DNA of 64,000 bases from Allomyces macrogynus ATCC 38327 (GCA_000151295.1 GG745342.1:241582-305581), one strand, 5' to 3'; positions 7,815 to 17,690 are shown, numbered from the stretch's first letter. A program made the numbers and translations. The notes: a model not told the origin generated them from the letters alone.

Positions 7815-9128
7815 ATGACTTCACCCGTGACTAACTTTGCCAATGTCCTCCTGACGTCACTTGGCAAGGAGATGATTTACACTCTGCCCAAGCAGGCGCC
7901 AGTTGCTGACTGCACGACCATCAAATTCCCGTGCACACAGGGTTCTGCATTCTCTGCATCTGGCAATGGTCTTGGTTCGACCATCCGCTTCCAGATTCCA
8001 GCCGTAAACAAAATTGTGGACCTCTCAGCTGGTGTGCATTTTTCGTTCAAGGCCTCAATGTACAAGGATGCAGCATGCACTCAGCCCACGACTGCTGGTG
8101 CCCCAGAGACGTACTTTTCAGAAGGTATCCACACATGCATGCAACGACTGCGTTTGCTCACGTCCAGTGACCAGTTGCTCGAAGACATTGATGGCTATGG
8201 GTTATTGACCCGCATGCTCAGTGACGCGACAGTCCCTGCCGTGCTCAAGAGCACTGTCCTGTCAATTGGCCAGGGGTATGGTGACCCTGTGCACCGCTCA
8301 GGGGCCAACCGCCAGTTCATTTTCCCGCTCCACTTGGCTCTCCTGACCCAGGACCGCTGGCTCAACCTCAAGCACACCTCGGGCCTCATCATTGAAATCA
8401 TGCTTGCTGAGCCCAAGGCCTGTATGATTAACACCACGGGCACGGTTGGTGGCTACGTGGTCAGTGAGCCATACCTCATGGTCGATACAGTGACCCCCCA
8501 CACTGCCCAGCTTGCGCAACTCGACGCAGCATGGGCCTCGGCTGGTGGTGCCATGTTTACAGGCACCACATGGGCACGCAAGACTCCCGCCTTTGTCACC
8601 CCCATGGGCTCGATTGTCGTGTCGGACCGCCACAGCTTGCAGAAATGCATCCTTGCATCGTTCCACACACCCCAGTATCATGGTAAGGCCAATGTGGACC
8701 CCCTGGCTCGTGGTCTGCCCATCACAAGTTACCAAATCAAGAACGCCGATGAGATGGTCCAGTTGCGTCCCATTGACTGCACAGGCTACGCCCCAGAGGC
8801 CCTCCATGAGCTTGAGGTCTTTGCCAAGGGCCACACTGTTGGTGAACTGACGCCTGCCAAGTGGGCTGACTGTGGTTATTCTTCGGGCGGTTCCTTTGTG
8901 CCCACTCAGGGTCAGTTTATCCTTGCACGCACCTTTGAGACGTCCTCGCTTGTCTCAGGTTCAGACAAGGCCAAGAAGTCGGGTGTCGACCTTGAAATCC
9001 TCACAACTGGTGAGCCATTTGCGGTTGACAACTCGCTTGGCTCAGTCATGTATCGTTGTGATGTGTTTGTTGGCTACATGACCTCGATTTCATTCAATGC
9101 TGACAGCTCAGTGGACGTCTTCAATTAA
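7815..9128 (+). CDS. PLV major capsid protein (double jelly-roll type)
   Basis: The 437-residue protein begins MTSPVTNFANVLLTSLGKEM, lies between the packaging ATPase and the minor capsid gene, and consists mostly of alternating beta-like segments with no membrane or low-complexity regions. This position, size and texture fit the major capsid protein of Polinton-like viruses, whose two jelly rolls build pseudo-hexameric capsomers. The ATG at 7815 follows the leader TAAACCCCCTC, shared with the next gene. The ORF is intact. Family assignment is by context and general resemblance; a profile or structure search would settle it. Confidence 0.65.
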   Translation: MTSPVTNFANVLLTSLGKEMIYTLPKQAPVADCTTIKFPCTQGSAFSASGNGLGSTIRFQIPAVNKIVDLSAGVHFSFKASMYKDAACTQPTTAGAPETYFSEGIHTCMQRLRLLTSSDQLLEDIDGYGLLTRMLSDATVPAVLKSTVLSIGQGYGDPVHRSGANRQFIFPLHLALLTQDRWLNLKHTSGLIIEIMLAEPKACMINTTGTVGGYVVSEPYLMVDTVTPHTAQLAQLDAAWASAGGAMFTGTTWARKTPAFVTPMGSIVVSDRHSLQKCILASFHTPQYHGKANVDPLARGLPITSYQIKNADEMVQLRPIDCTGYAPEALHELEVFAKGHTVGELTPAKWADCGYSSGGSFVPTQGQFILARTFETSSLVSGSDKAKKSGVDLEILTTGEPFAVDNSLGSVMYRCDVFVGYMTSISFNADSSVDVFN

Positions 9129-9158
9129 TTTTCTTGTTAAAGAGTTAAACCCCCTCCC
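9129..9158 (+). promoter_or_regulatory. Shared leader motif before the 84-residue gene
   Basis: This 30-bp spacer contains TTAAAGAGTTAAACCCCCTC. TAAAGAGT also precedes the ATPase ATG at 6991 (ATAAAGAGTAACC), and TAAACCCCCTC also precedes the capsid ATG at 7815. Confidence 0.4.
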
Positions 9159-9413
9159 ATGAATATCCGCTCAATTTGGACCTCATTTAAAACAGCGATT
9201 GCCTCCCTTGGCCACTATGTCAAAAACAACTTCAAGAACATTACCACTGGTATTCGTGAAGTCGCCCGTTTTGCATCAAAAGTTCCTCCGCGAGCTGGTC
9301 CTGCTGCATTCGTGTCACGTGCCACCAACATTGCTGATGACATCTATGACCTCTTTGACGCGTGGTCAGGGACCAGCCCTCCAGACAGTGGTGGGACTGC
9401 AGGAGGCGTGTAA
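9159..9413 (+). CDS. Small basic protein between capsid genes
   Basis: The protein is 84 residues. An amphipathic basic N-terminal half (about 1-45, many Lys/Arg, Phe and Ile) is followed by FVSRATNIADDIYDLFDAW and a Gly/Thr/Pro tail. It is encoded between the major and minor capsid genes, 30 bp and 22 bp from its neighbours. Small basic proteins at this place in Polinton-type elements are usually virion core or membrane-active proteins, but I see no diagnostic motif, so this role is inferred from position only. Confidence 0.55.
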   Translation: MNIRSIWTSFKTAIASLGHYVKNNFKNITTGIREVARFASKVPPRAGPAAFVSRATNIADDIYDLFDAWSGTSPPDSGGTAGGV

Positions 9414-9435
9414 ATTTTTTCTCGGATAGCTTTAA

Positions 9436-10221
9436 ATGTCAGTCCCTCGCATCAAATACATCACCGTGTGCTCCAAGGACCTTGAGAATGGGGTCTCATG
9501 GCGCCTTCCACGCGCCATCCAAACCCGAGGCATTCAAGTGGTCAGTGCCATGATTCCCAACACGTGGTACAACATCACTGAGACCAACAATATCCTTTAT
9601 ATTATCGGTTCCCGTGGCCTTTATGGTCTTTATGGTACCGTTGAGGTGCCTCCTGCATACTACACTCCACAGTCACTTGTTGATAAACTCACAGAACTGC
9701 TCAACATTACAAGTGCCGCAGTTCAATGGGGAGGGGTGTGGTCTGTGACTTGGAACCCGGCCACTGGTCGTGTCACCATCGACAACACTACCATGGGCTT
9801 CCGTATCGAGCGCAATAAACCAAATAGCATTCACCGAAACCTCGGATGTGGCACTGAGCCTTGGTCAGATGATGTCGTTGTGGATGTTGCAACTCAACCC
9901 AAAACAAGAACTGGTAAATATGCCATCGCCCTTGCCCAAATTGAGACGATTCACCTCAAGTCCAACCTCGGGAACATGTTGGCAGACTACACCCACTTGT
10001 TGTTCCCCAATGTCGGCTCGCTTGTGGCGTCCTTCCATGTACAGGGCGGTTGGGGACAGTCATTTGTGTACCAGAACTCGTCCACTGAATTCTTTAACAT
10101 TGATTCGAAAGCCATCACCGAGGAAATCACAGAGATTGAGCTCAAACTGTGCAACCACAAGCTGCGCCCTATCAACTTCAATGGCCACAACTGGACCATC
10201 CAGCTTGCGTTCCTGACGTAA
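9436..10221 (+). CDS. Penton-like minor capsid protein
   Basis: This 261-residue protein lies downstream of the major capsid gene. Residues 30-60 hold the phrase VVSAMIPNTWYNITETNN, typical of the single jelly-roll penton proteins of Polintons, PLVs and virophages, followed by beta-rich sequence with Tyr/Trp/Gly turns. Its size fits the family. It would occupy the five-fold vertices of the capsid formed by the protein encoded at 7815-9128. The ORF is intact; the ATG at 9436 follows a short T-rich spacer. Confidence 0.65.
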   Translation: MSVPRIKYITVCSKDLENGVSWRLPRAIQTRGIQVVSAMIPNTWYNITETNNILYIIGSRGLYGLYGTVEVPPAYYTPQSLVDKLTELLNITSAAVQWGGVWSVTWNPATGRVTIDNTTMGFRIERNKPNSIHRNLGCGTEPWSDDVVVDVATQPKTRTGKYAIALAQIETIHLKSNLGNMLADYTHLLFPNVGSLVASFHVQGGWGQSFVYQNSSTEFFNIDSKAITEEITEIELKLCNHKLRPINFNGHNWTIQLAFLT

Positions 10222-10247
10222 AATTTATTTTTGATTGTATATAGTAA

Positions 10248-10364
10248 ATGCTCGGCTTTGAAGTTGCGATTCTGTGCGTGAACGTCGTCATTCTTTTGTC
10301 GCAGTTTGCCATCATTGGCTACAATGCCCACCACAACAAGGGCCGAAAATTTAATTGCGACTAA
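10248..10364 (+). CDS. 38-residue single-span membrane protein
   Basis: The short ORF encodes MLGFEVAILCVNVVILLSQF followed by a second hydrophobic stretch and a basic C-terminus (HHNKGRKFNCD). It is preceded by the TATA-like sequence GTATATAGTAA. The spacing (26 bp after the minor capsid stop) and hydrophobic profile suggest a real small membrane protein of the element. No family recognised. Confidence 0.45.
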   Translation: MLGFEVAILCVNVVILLSQFAIIGYNAHHNKGRKFNCD

Positions 10365-10422
10365 GTCTAAACGCAAACGCACATGTGCCTCATGTTTTTA
10401 TTCCGACTTGTAGACAAAGGCA

Positions 10423-10584
10423 ATGAAGGTTCTTGCGACAACCACACAAAATCTCCACTGGCAGGAGCCAAAGACAGTGGAGCAACCACCCAGAACAACC
10501 GGCCAGAGAACCCGACCAGTCCTCCCTACAGCAGTCCGCATAAAACTCAAGCCCGGCGAAGTCTACCGGCTATCCTTTAACTAA
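10423..10584 (+). CDS. Small Pro/Thr-rich ORF
   Basis: The ORF has 53 codons from MKVLATTTQNLHWQEP to VRIKLKPGEVYRLSFN. This frame reads more like protein than the overlapping 65-codon frame from 10383 because its C-terminal phrase looks like a beta strand. It follows the viral gene order closely, but no family is recognised and it may not be expressed. Confidence 0.35.
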   Translation: MKVLATTTQNLHWQEPKTVEQPPRTTGQRTRPVLPTAVRIKLKPGEVYRLSFN

Positions 10585-10632
10585 CTGTGTCTCGCACACT
10601 GCACGGAAACCATTCGTGCAATGTGTATTCAT

Positions 10633-10830
10633 TCATTCATATCGTGGAGGTGGTGGAGGGTCGGGTTCCTGGCGTGTCCAGTTGGAGCGGGCTATCACGG
10701 CTATTGTCCCACAGACGTTGCAGAGGTACTCGACGTATATCACAAAGTTGGGCACGCGTGTGCACCATTTGGGTGGCACTGAACAGACACAGCTGACTGG
10801 CGTCTGGTTCATGGAGTTCATGGTGTTCAT
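10633..10830 (-). CDS. Small Cys-containing ORF, possible zinc ribbon
   Basis: This 65-codon ORF on the minus strand has CVCSVPPKWC and CNVCG, a spacing that could bind one zinc, followed by a Pro-rich tail. It converges on the plus-strand small ORFs and lies at the right edge of the viral block. Other frames here are also open, so the call is weak. Confidence 0.35.
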   Translation of the reverse strand: MNTMNSMNQTPVSCVCSVPPKWCTRVPNFVIYVEYLCNVCGTIAVIARSNWTRQEPDPPPPPRYE

Positions 10831-10907
10831 GGTTTAGCACATGGCAAGAAAACTTTGGTGGCTGTCTGATGATGCGGTTTGAGTGCCTTTTCTCTCTGGG
10901 TTTTCAA

Positions 10908-10993
10908 CCCCAGATTCTCCCCATTTTGTCTAGGAATTGACATAGGTATATAATACTACCCTTGATTCTTAGACAGAATGGGGAGTTCTGGGG
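10908..10993. repeat. Imperfect inverted repeat (33-bp arms, 20-bp loop)
   Basis: The left arm 10908-10940 (CCCCAGATTCTCCCCATTTT and on) pairs with the right arm 10961-10993 (CCCCAGAACTCCCCATTCTG on the minus strand), with few mismatches and one unpaired base. The loop holds GTATATAATAC. It marks the edge between the viral genes and the transposon debris. It may be a foldback element, two abutting transposon ends, or a hairpin terminator. Confidence 0.55.
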
Positions 10994-11117
10994 AAACTGG
11001 CCTCCCAGACCCATTTCTGAACACCCTCCAGCATCCAAACCACCCAACCATTCCCCAGCCCATCTCCAACCATTCCCCGAACCCCCTGGCCCCAAGGGCA
11101 GCTGCACTGCCTGCACG

Positions 11118-11405
11118 TGGACCTAGGTCCCAGACACACATTCCTAGGTCCCAATTCCCAGTCCACCCATCCCCAGCACCCTTTCTGAGACTTGCTCGTG
11201 GTACATATCCCCGAATTCCATTCCCCAACCGGCGTGGACCTAGGTCCCAGAATTCCAGTCCAGGTCCTCAGGCTTACAGGGGCATGTCGAGAACCATTAA
11301 TCGAAGTGGTCGCGGTGGGGGTTCATCGAGGTGGAGGTCCTGGAGCGGCGTGGACCTAGGACAGCATTTTGACCTAGGGTTGGACCTAGGGCAGGGTCCT
11401 AGGGC
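11118..11405. repeat. Cluster of CCTAGG motifs
   Basis: At least seven copies of CCTAGG, mostly inside GGACCTAGG, occur in under 300 bp. The 12-bp palindrome GGACCTAGGTCC appears twice, near 11120 and 11232. Spacing is irregular, so this is not a simple tandem array. It lies just upstream of the Harbinger transposase remnant and may be a subterminal transposase-binding region. Confidence 0.5.
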
Positions 11406-12383
11406 ACATGTGCCAGCGACCTCAAGGTCGCCGGCAGATGCTAACTCGATCTGTCACTTCCGCTTCCTGCCACAGCATGTCTGGCAGCTTGCTGACCTTC
11501 TCTTTCCCAATGCGGCCATTGTATGGGTGGACGACATTGGCTATGTTGACTGCCTTGAAGCTTTGTGTATTGTCCTCAAGCGACTCGCTTTTCTGACACG
11601 CTTTTTCGATCTTGAGCGGTTCTTTTCTCATGACCAAACTGCACTCAGTCGCATCTTCAACCAGACTATTCTTGATATTCATGAGCACTGGCATGATGCC
11701 TTGACTTTTGATCCCAACCAGCTTGATGAAAATGCTCTTGCTGATTTTTTGGAAGCCATCATGGACAGGGCAGCGCTCTGCCTCACTGCATTGGCTTTGT
11801 TGGCAGTAAGTTCCAACAGACATGCAGGCCACATGACAACTTGTTGCAGCACGAGGTCTACAGTGGCTATTATGCGCATCATGACATGAAATACCACGCT
11901 TTTGTCCTGCTGAACGGGCTCATGGTTGATTGCTACAACGATGTTGGCTGCACAAATGATCTACGACTTGTGTGAGATTGTGGGATTCAGCCAAACTTGT
12001 GGCAACTTCCCCAGTTTGCTGATGGCATTCCCTATGTCGTTTTTGGTGATAAGGGCTATGTTGATATGGACGTGATCAATGTCCCATATGCTGGCCCACC
12101 TGAGCTAATGCCCCTCCACTACCAGGTCTTCAATGAAGCCATGTTGCATGTCCAGGTCACTGTCAAGTGGTTCTTTGGGGTCCTTGACAACAACTTCACA
12201 ATGCTTGATCATTTTCGCGCGCACTGGCTTCTTCACTCGCCTGTCATGGCCATTTTTGATATTGCGGTCCTGCTCATGTACCTCCACAACTGCATTTATC
12301 CCAACAAAACCTCGCAGTTCTTTGGGCTTGACCCGCTGTCAATGGAGGAGTACTTGCAGGGCGTGCAGCATGTGGAGCAGTAA
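11284..12383 (+). pseudogene. PIF/Harbinger (DDE_Tnp_4) transposase remnant
   Basis: The N-terminal helical region (LPQHVWQLADLLFPNAAIVW and following) is in one frame to about 11770. The catalytic part then continues one frame away: CIGFVGSKFQQTCRP, EVYSGYYAHHDMKYHAF, FGDKGYVDMDV and VTVKWFFGVL are the classic Harbinger blocks. There is an in-frame TGA near 11974. The first catalytic Asp (usually GFIDGT) reads GFVGSK, and the last Glu (usually VEWGFG) reads VKWFFG. With a frameshift, a nonsense codon and two lost catalytic residues, the enzyme is dead. The reading upstream of 11420 is low-complexity and the true start is unknown. Confidence 0.75.
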
Positions 12384-12667
12384 GGAGCGGTCAATCCAGT
12401 TGTCGGGCCAAGGGCAAGGGCGTTTTGGCCAAGTGGTGTAACAAGGAAATTTATCACATCAATTGAAAAACGGTTGGGTGGAGAAAGTGGACGGACATGG
12501 ATTGGACTCACTGGTCAGCAACGACCAGACTCGTGGAATTGAAAAAACACCAAAATGACCCAAGAAAAATGGACACATCATGACCCAAACACAGGCACAA
12601 CAACAATGAGCCACAGCAACGCATGGCCATGGCGTGAATACCACAAACACATCCTGATACCCATGGC
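12384..12667. other. Spacer between convergent decayed genes
   Basis: This stretch lies between the 3' ends of the transposase remnant and the minus-strand ORF. It is AC/CA-rich and I see no gene or repeat in it. Confidence 0.4.
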
Positions 12668-14296
12668 CTAGTTACCACCAGCATTGCATTGCCACTCATG
12701 GCACTCAGCAAGCTCCAAGTCCAGGAGCTCGCCCTGCTTGGCAAGAATCTCGGTGAGTGACATATTCATCTTAGCCATGGCCCCCTTCACCATCCCAGAC
12801 ATCTTGCACATGATTGCCACAGAACTGTTTGGATCAGCCTGGGCCTGGGACTTCCTGGTGGACTGTGACTTGGTGGGTGCAGGGTGGGAGACTGGCACAG
12901 CCTCAGCCACAGTGCAGTCATTCTTGTTGCTGCTTGAGTCATTGATCTCAATGATGTTGTGCTGCAATGGGTGGTTGTTGATCTGTGCAGTCCCCTTGTC
13001 AGCAGAGCGCTTCTATTGTGGCAAAGACGTGAGCATTGCATTGGTAGACACAGGGTTGGAGCCAAACTGTACAGCCACAGTGTCCTTGATGAGCAACTGG
13101 CAGTCAGCATGGAGCTTGGCCTGCAGGTCCTTGGAGGCAATGACTGCAGTGGCAGATTGGCCCACAATCTGATGGTAGAGCTCAAGGAACTGGCGCTGCA
13201 ATGTGGAGAGAGTGTGTCAAATGTGAACAGCAGGGACCAGGTGGAGAGTGTTGATGTACATCATGGATTGAGATGGGGGGGGGGGGTCAGTTGAGCCACT
13301 TTCGTGGTGTGTCACACACTCCTTGATGGTGGCGTGCCACTGCAAGAACCACTCCTTCAATGTGCACGCCAGGTTCCTGTTGACCATTGTGCAATTGGGC
13401 GTGTTCATCTTACCCAGCCACGCAACAGCCACCCATGTGAACATGCCAGGCTCTTGAAGAACACATTTGATGCAGTTGATGAGCTGGGCTTCAAGTAGAC
13501 CACCAATGAGGATTGTGGGGAAGTGGTGATGCAGCTTGTCATTTGACCCCTCAGCATCACCTTCTTCTGGAGCAGCAGTCATCTGCTGCTGTTGGCTTTG
13601 CTGCTGCTGCTGCATGGGCTGGTTCGGCATCACAGCAATCACACATGTGGGCTGGGAGATGCTGGCTGGTGCATAATTCACAATCATGGGCTCAGGGATG
13701 CTGGCTGGTGTGGCTGCATGAGCATTGGTGTGGCACCACTTGGCAGCTGGCACAGCAGGCCTGGGCAATGCAGCGGGCACGGACAGCATGATGGCTACTG
13801 TGTGCAGGAGTTGGATCTACATGTGCATGGTCACGAGCATGATGTGGCCTCATGGTCAGTAATTGTGGCACAGTTCAGTGAGACGTCGTGGAGGCCAAGA
13901 TGCACAACACACCAGTACTGCAACTTGCTGGTGCCACTGCTCATACAGGTCGACCAGTGCCACAATGCTGGCAACATTCACCATGGTGCCTGACAACGAG
14001 GCAGAGCCAGCTTGAGCTTGCTGGTGCAACATGTTGAGGCAGGTTCGGAGATGTCGGTCAATGGATGAGGACAGGTGCGCTGTCGCAATGGCTATGACTT
14101 GAAGGCCAGTGAGGTGCAGGGGGCGTGCTGGTGAGGAGTGAGTGCACCCACCACTTGTGCAGCAATGAAGTGGTGGAGGATCATGGAACTGGTTGCAGGT
14201 GGTGCAGCATGCTTGGGTGCCTGTGTCAGCACATTGGTTGGTGCTGACTGTGTTTGTTGGTGCTCGTTGTGTCTGAGCTGGCAATGCTGGTGACAC
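12668..14296 (-). pseudogene. Decayed minus-strand ORF of unknown family, convergent with the transposase
   Basis: Four open pieces in one frame (14296-13856, 13789-13217, 13201-13013, 12967-12668) are separated only by stops, so they look like one gene that has decayed. The N-terminal part has scattered Cys/His. The middle has a poly-Gln tract (QQQQQSQQQQ) and then a block with conserved-looking Trp/Leu (GGLLEAQLINCIKCVLQEPG, WLGKMN, LKEWFLQWHATIKECV). The end is helical and Ser/Lys-rich. It runs tail-to-tail with the Harbinger transposase, as the accessory protein of such transposons sometimes does, but I see no Myb/SANT signature and cannot name it. Confidence 0.35.
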
Positions 14297-14561
14297 TGGC
14301 CAGTCTGGCCGGCTGTGACACGCCCTCTCATGTCTCTTGCCACACGTTGTTTGGGCTGTCTTGTGGCAGGTTTGGCAGTGGGTTTGGCAGCAGGTTTTAA
14401 CCTGCTGATCCAGGTCGCTGGGTGGATTTCAAGCCACTGCTCAAGCCACACTCCGCATTGGCCAATGAGGCTGGCCGAAAACCGCCTGGCAGCTTTGTCA
14501 CATCGTCTCTAATGCTGGCACTGATGCAGAACTTGTCAGCCAGCTTGCTGCACCACTGGAT

Positions 14562-16230
14562 GTGGGTGAACTGGAGGACATGTGTGTGGCATGGAAGGCC
14601 AACAGTCAGTGTCTGCACAAGCACCTCTCAGTCATGTGCAGCATTGCAGACACAGAGTGCCAGTGTACACATGTGGATCAGCTCTTTGATGAGTGCAACA
14701 AGTACTTTGGGTCAGACCTGTGCTGGTTCAGCAATTTGGCGCTCCTGTGGCACCACATTCGTGTCCAATGACAAGTCACTGTTGCATGAGCTGGCTGTGG
14801 TCAAGACCAAGACAGCACACCAGGTGCAGATGTGGTTTGACACACAGGCAACAGTCGTGTAGGAGGCAATGGATCTGTCTTGGTGTGACCCATCACGCAC
14901 ATTGATGGCACCATCTGGGAGGGCCTCATGGCGCCCATGTTGGCTGAGGAGATTGGGTGTGTCCTTCAGCTGTGTGTGCTTGACCATGCACCTGGCCCAT
15001 TGCTGATCACACTCTGTCTCTTTGCCAAGGCAGGCAAAGTGGCGCTCCAAGCACTCTCCACCCTGTTTTCTGAGTGTCTGGTGCATTGCTGCATGCCAGT
15101 GGCATGGCACACAGGGTTGATTTACTAGATTCCCAAGACAAGTGAGGGGTTCACAGGTTTGGCTGCTGGGACACGCCCAATCACCCTATTTGAGACTGCA
15201 TCCAAGTTGCACATGAAGGTGGTGCTCAAGCGCGTGCACAGCGTCTTGGTTGCACACAAGATGCTGCATGGTGCACTTTTTTCTGGTGTGCCTGGGCTGG
15301 ACACATTGGTGCCAATTGCAATTTTGCATGCAGCTGCAATGCAGGCCCACATGAGTGGGGAGCCAGTCTGGATTTACTTTGAGGATAAATGTAAAGCATT
15401 TGACTTGGTTCCCCACTCACTGTTGCACCTCGCCATGACCTGCATCCACCTGCTGCCCATGTTCATCAAGTTTAATTGTGCAGGCATGATCAAGGGGCGT
15501 GTCATGCAAGTTGTCACATCATTTGGGCTGACATACATGATTTGTGTTGAGCACAGGATCCCACAGGGTGCTGTCAAGTGCCCATTCCTTTGGGACGGGT
15601 GATATGGCATGTGCCTTGCAGTGATTGAGGCTGATGCAAGCAAGGAGGAAAACATGGTGCTTCAGATGGGCTTGGTTGCATCCAAGAGCATGCACAAGCA
15701 CAGCAGCAGCAGTGTGGCAGGCAAAGATGGGGTGCAGGACAATGTCATGCACTTGCATGGAGGGGTGGAGGTTGCATGCTTGCAGATCACAGCCATTGTG
15801 TTCATGGATGACGCTGCATTCTACATGTGCAGCTGCACTGGGTTGGATAGGATGATGGACCTGGTCAACCATTCAATGAACTGGACAAGGTTCGTGTGAA
15901 CCTGGCCAAGGGCATGGTGTTGAACATCAATGCACACAATGCCAAACCTGCAATACAGCTAGAGGTTGGTGGCATCACTGCCCCTTGGGTCAGTGCCCCA
16001 TTCAGGTATTTGGTGTGTTTGTGAACCAGGCTGTGTTGCCTGCCATGGGGTTCCACATCATGTGCAACAAGATCAAGCATGGCATTGAGCTGCTTGTGGG
16101 CAAAGCCACCATCTACCTCATGAACCATGGAAATGCTGAGCACACAGTACAGGGGCAGGCCCAAGTGCTTGTGCAGTGTCAACAATATGCAGGAGCATTA
16201 CCTTGCTTGCCCACACAGTGCAGGTGACCA
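14562..16230 (+). pseudogene. LINE-like (non-LTR) reverse transcriptase remnant
   Basis: One main frame, broken by stops, shows RT landmarks in order: RPITLFETASKLHMKVVLKR, IYFEDKCKAFDLVPHSLL (the first catalytic Asp region), HRIPQGAVKCPFLW (the fingers-palm turn, usually GxPQGxxLSP) and VFMDDAAFYMC (the catalytic DD box). In-frame stops occur at about 15126 and 15601 and the frame changes near 15893, after which LDKVRVNLAKGM continues. The upstream pieces from 14562 probably belong to the same ORF. The element is dead. No poly-A tail or endonuclease domain could be identified. Confidence 0.65.
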
Positions 16231-17521
16231 AGTCCGCGTCATTTTGCAGCTTCATGTCAGTGTTGCCACTGTGAATTGCTCTGTGTTCCCCAAGACTGAG
16301 CAGCACAGCCTTGGCCGACCAGCCTGACCCATTCAGTTGCTGCTGCATGACCTGGGCCCTGTCCACCTCCACCAACTTGCATCCACAGCAATCATGTGCA
16401 ATGATCTCACCTGGTGGTGAGAGTTGTTCCTGGCTGCTACAAATGTGTCCCAGTCTGGCAAGGCCATGCTGCTGTGCCTGTGCCATATCCTCATGCATTT
16501 GTTTGATCTGTGCTCAACCATGATTCAGAAGGAGCTTTCACCTGCACATGTAGGCGCTTGTTGCCAATTTGCCTGTCCTGCTGCTGCTGCTGCCTCCTTG
16601 TCCCCACATGCTGTGTTGTGATCGTCACTGTTGCCACACTGGTACCACCACTGCCATTGCTGCTGCCATGGCACACAGCGCTGACCAGAAGCCGCCCACT
16701 GAGGCACAACCAGTCCAAGCGCCCTCAGCCCACTGCCCTCACACAGCTGGCCACACCACCACCACCACCACCACCACCACAAGCCAAAGTGTAATCATTG
16801 CACAGTGCACAAGTCGCATCATTCTCTTGCTGATTGCTGTGCATGGCTCTCAGCACACCAGCATTTTGCAGATATTCTCTGTGGCACTGATCCATTGAAC
16901 TTGCCAGGTTGGTCAGGTGGAGGAGGGTGATGTAGCATTCTGGACCACATGTCTGGGGGCACCTTGAGCATTCCCTTTCATGAAACTCCATGCTTTCCTG
17001 ATGAGTTTTGTGGTTTGGGTCCTGGTGGGCAAAGGGTTGGACAGACCTATTTTTTGCAAGCCACCACCACCATGGCCCTTTGTGTGGCCTGTTGCAAGTC
17101 TTGTTTCGCATATTTGTGTCTCTCAGTGGCAAACTGGTCACACTGCGGTACAAGGAGTTAGCAAATAAACCTCGTCTCTACACTATGGGACCAATTGTTT
17201 TTTCCCTCTTAAAGGTGGTTGTTTTGCACTTGCTGGATTTCATGTACATGAGCTGGTCCAAAACGACCCACTCCGCCGCCTTCTCCTGGCCATGGTTGCC
17301 CTTCATTTTGCCCCTTTGCATGAATCGACAACAATGATGACCCATTGATAAGGCTTAGCACTCGTCCCACAGTCACCACGCGCCCTGCAACAGAGAGAAG
17401 TGGCAATGTAACAGCACAGCACCTGCTCACTGCAAGTACCAATGCGCCTCTGGCCTGAAGACTTCACTGAACAAAAACGTCTGGGTTCAACCAAAATTGA
17501 ACAAAACGAGAACTGGTGCAC
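16231..17521. other. Gene-poor stretch with a CAC microsatellite
   Basis: No supported gene here. A run of about nine ACC/CAC triplets lies at 16754-16784. Minus-strand frames at 17153-16725 contain scattered Cys/His but also translate the microsatellite into poly-Gly, so I do not call them genes. Confidence 0.5.
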
Positions 17522-17690
17522 AGAAATACAGTACACTTTGCATGCACCCAAGTCCCGGATGTTGCTGCTGTGAGCAGCTTTCCCCCTATCCTCAAGCTTC
17601 CATCTCATCAACACTGCTCTTGATGAGGCGACATGGCTCTTTCAGCTGATCGTTTGTCAAAGTGTGTCTCCCTCCACGCCCTTGCTCTCA
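17522..17690. repeat. Dispersed repeat, copy 1
   Basis: About 170 bp here match 45008-45190 in the same orientation with roughly one difference in five to six bases. Shared phrases include ACAGTACRCTTTGCA and CATCTCMTCAACACTGCTCT. Family unknown. Confidence 0.55.

Larger units (their letters stand above)
1..10840. mobile_element. Integrated Polinton-like virus (PLV), partial or decayed
   Basis: This is a block of closely packed, intronless ORFs with 20-110 bp spacers, visibly less GC-rich than the host genes from 18 kb onward. It carries the morphogenesis set typical of Polinton-like viruses: packaging ATPase, major capsid protein and penton-like minor capsid protein, next to an rve integrase. 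No PolB, primase-helicase or adenovirus-like protease is seen, so either the replication module lies left of base 1 or this copy has lost it. I found no terminal inverted repeats or target duplication, so both ends are approximate. Three genes carry lesions (integrase, ATPase, recombinase), which argues for a non-autonomous or dead copy. Confidence 0.75.

Noticed and set aside
10978..11283. Pro-rich N-terminal extension of the Harbinger ORF
   Set aside because: It translates the inverted repeat and the CCTAGG cluster and has no protein-like conservation, so it is probably non-coding.
13275..13287. G-run as possible G-quadruplex or regulatory site
   Set aside because: A single run within a decayed ORF, with no further runs nearby to form a quadruplex.
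16725..17153. 142-codon minus-strand frame with Cys/His pairs and poly-Gly
   Set aside because: The poly-Gly comes from the CAC microsatellite and the Cys pattern fits no zinc motif; likely chance.
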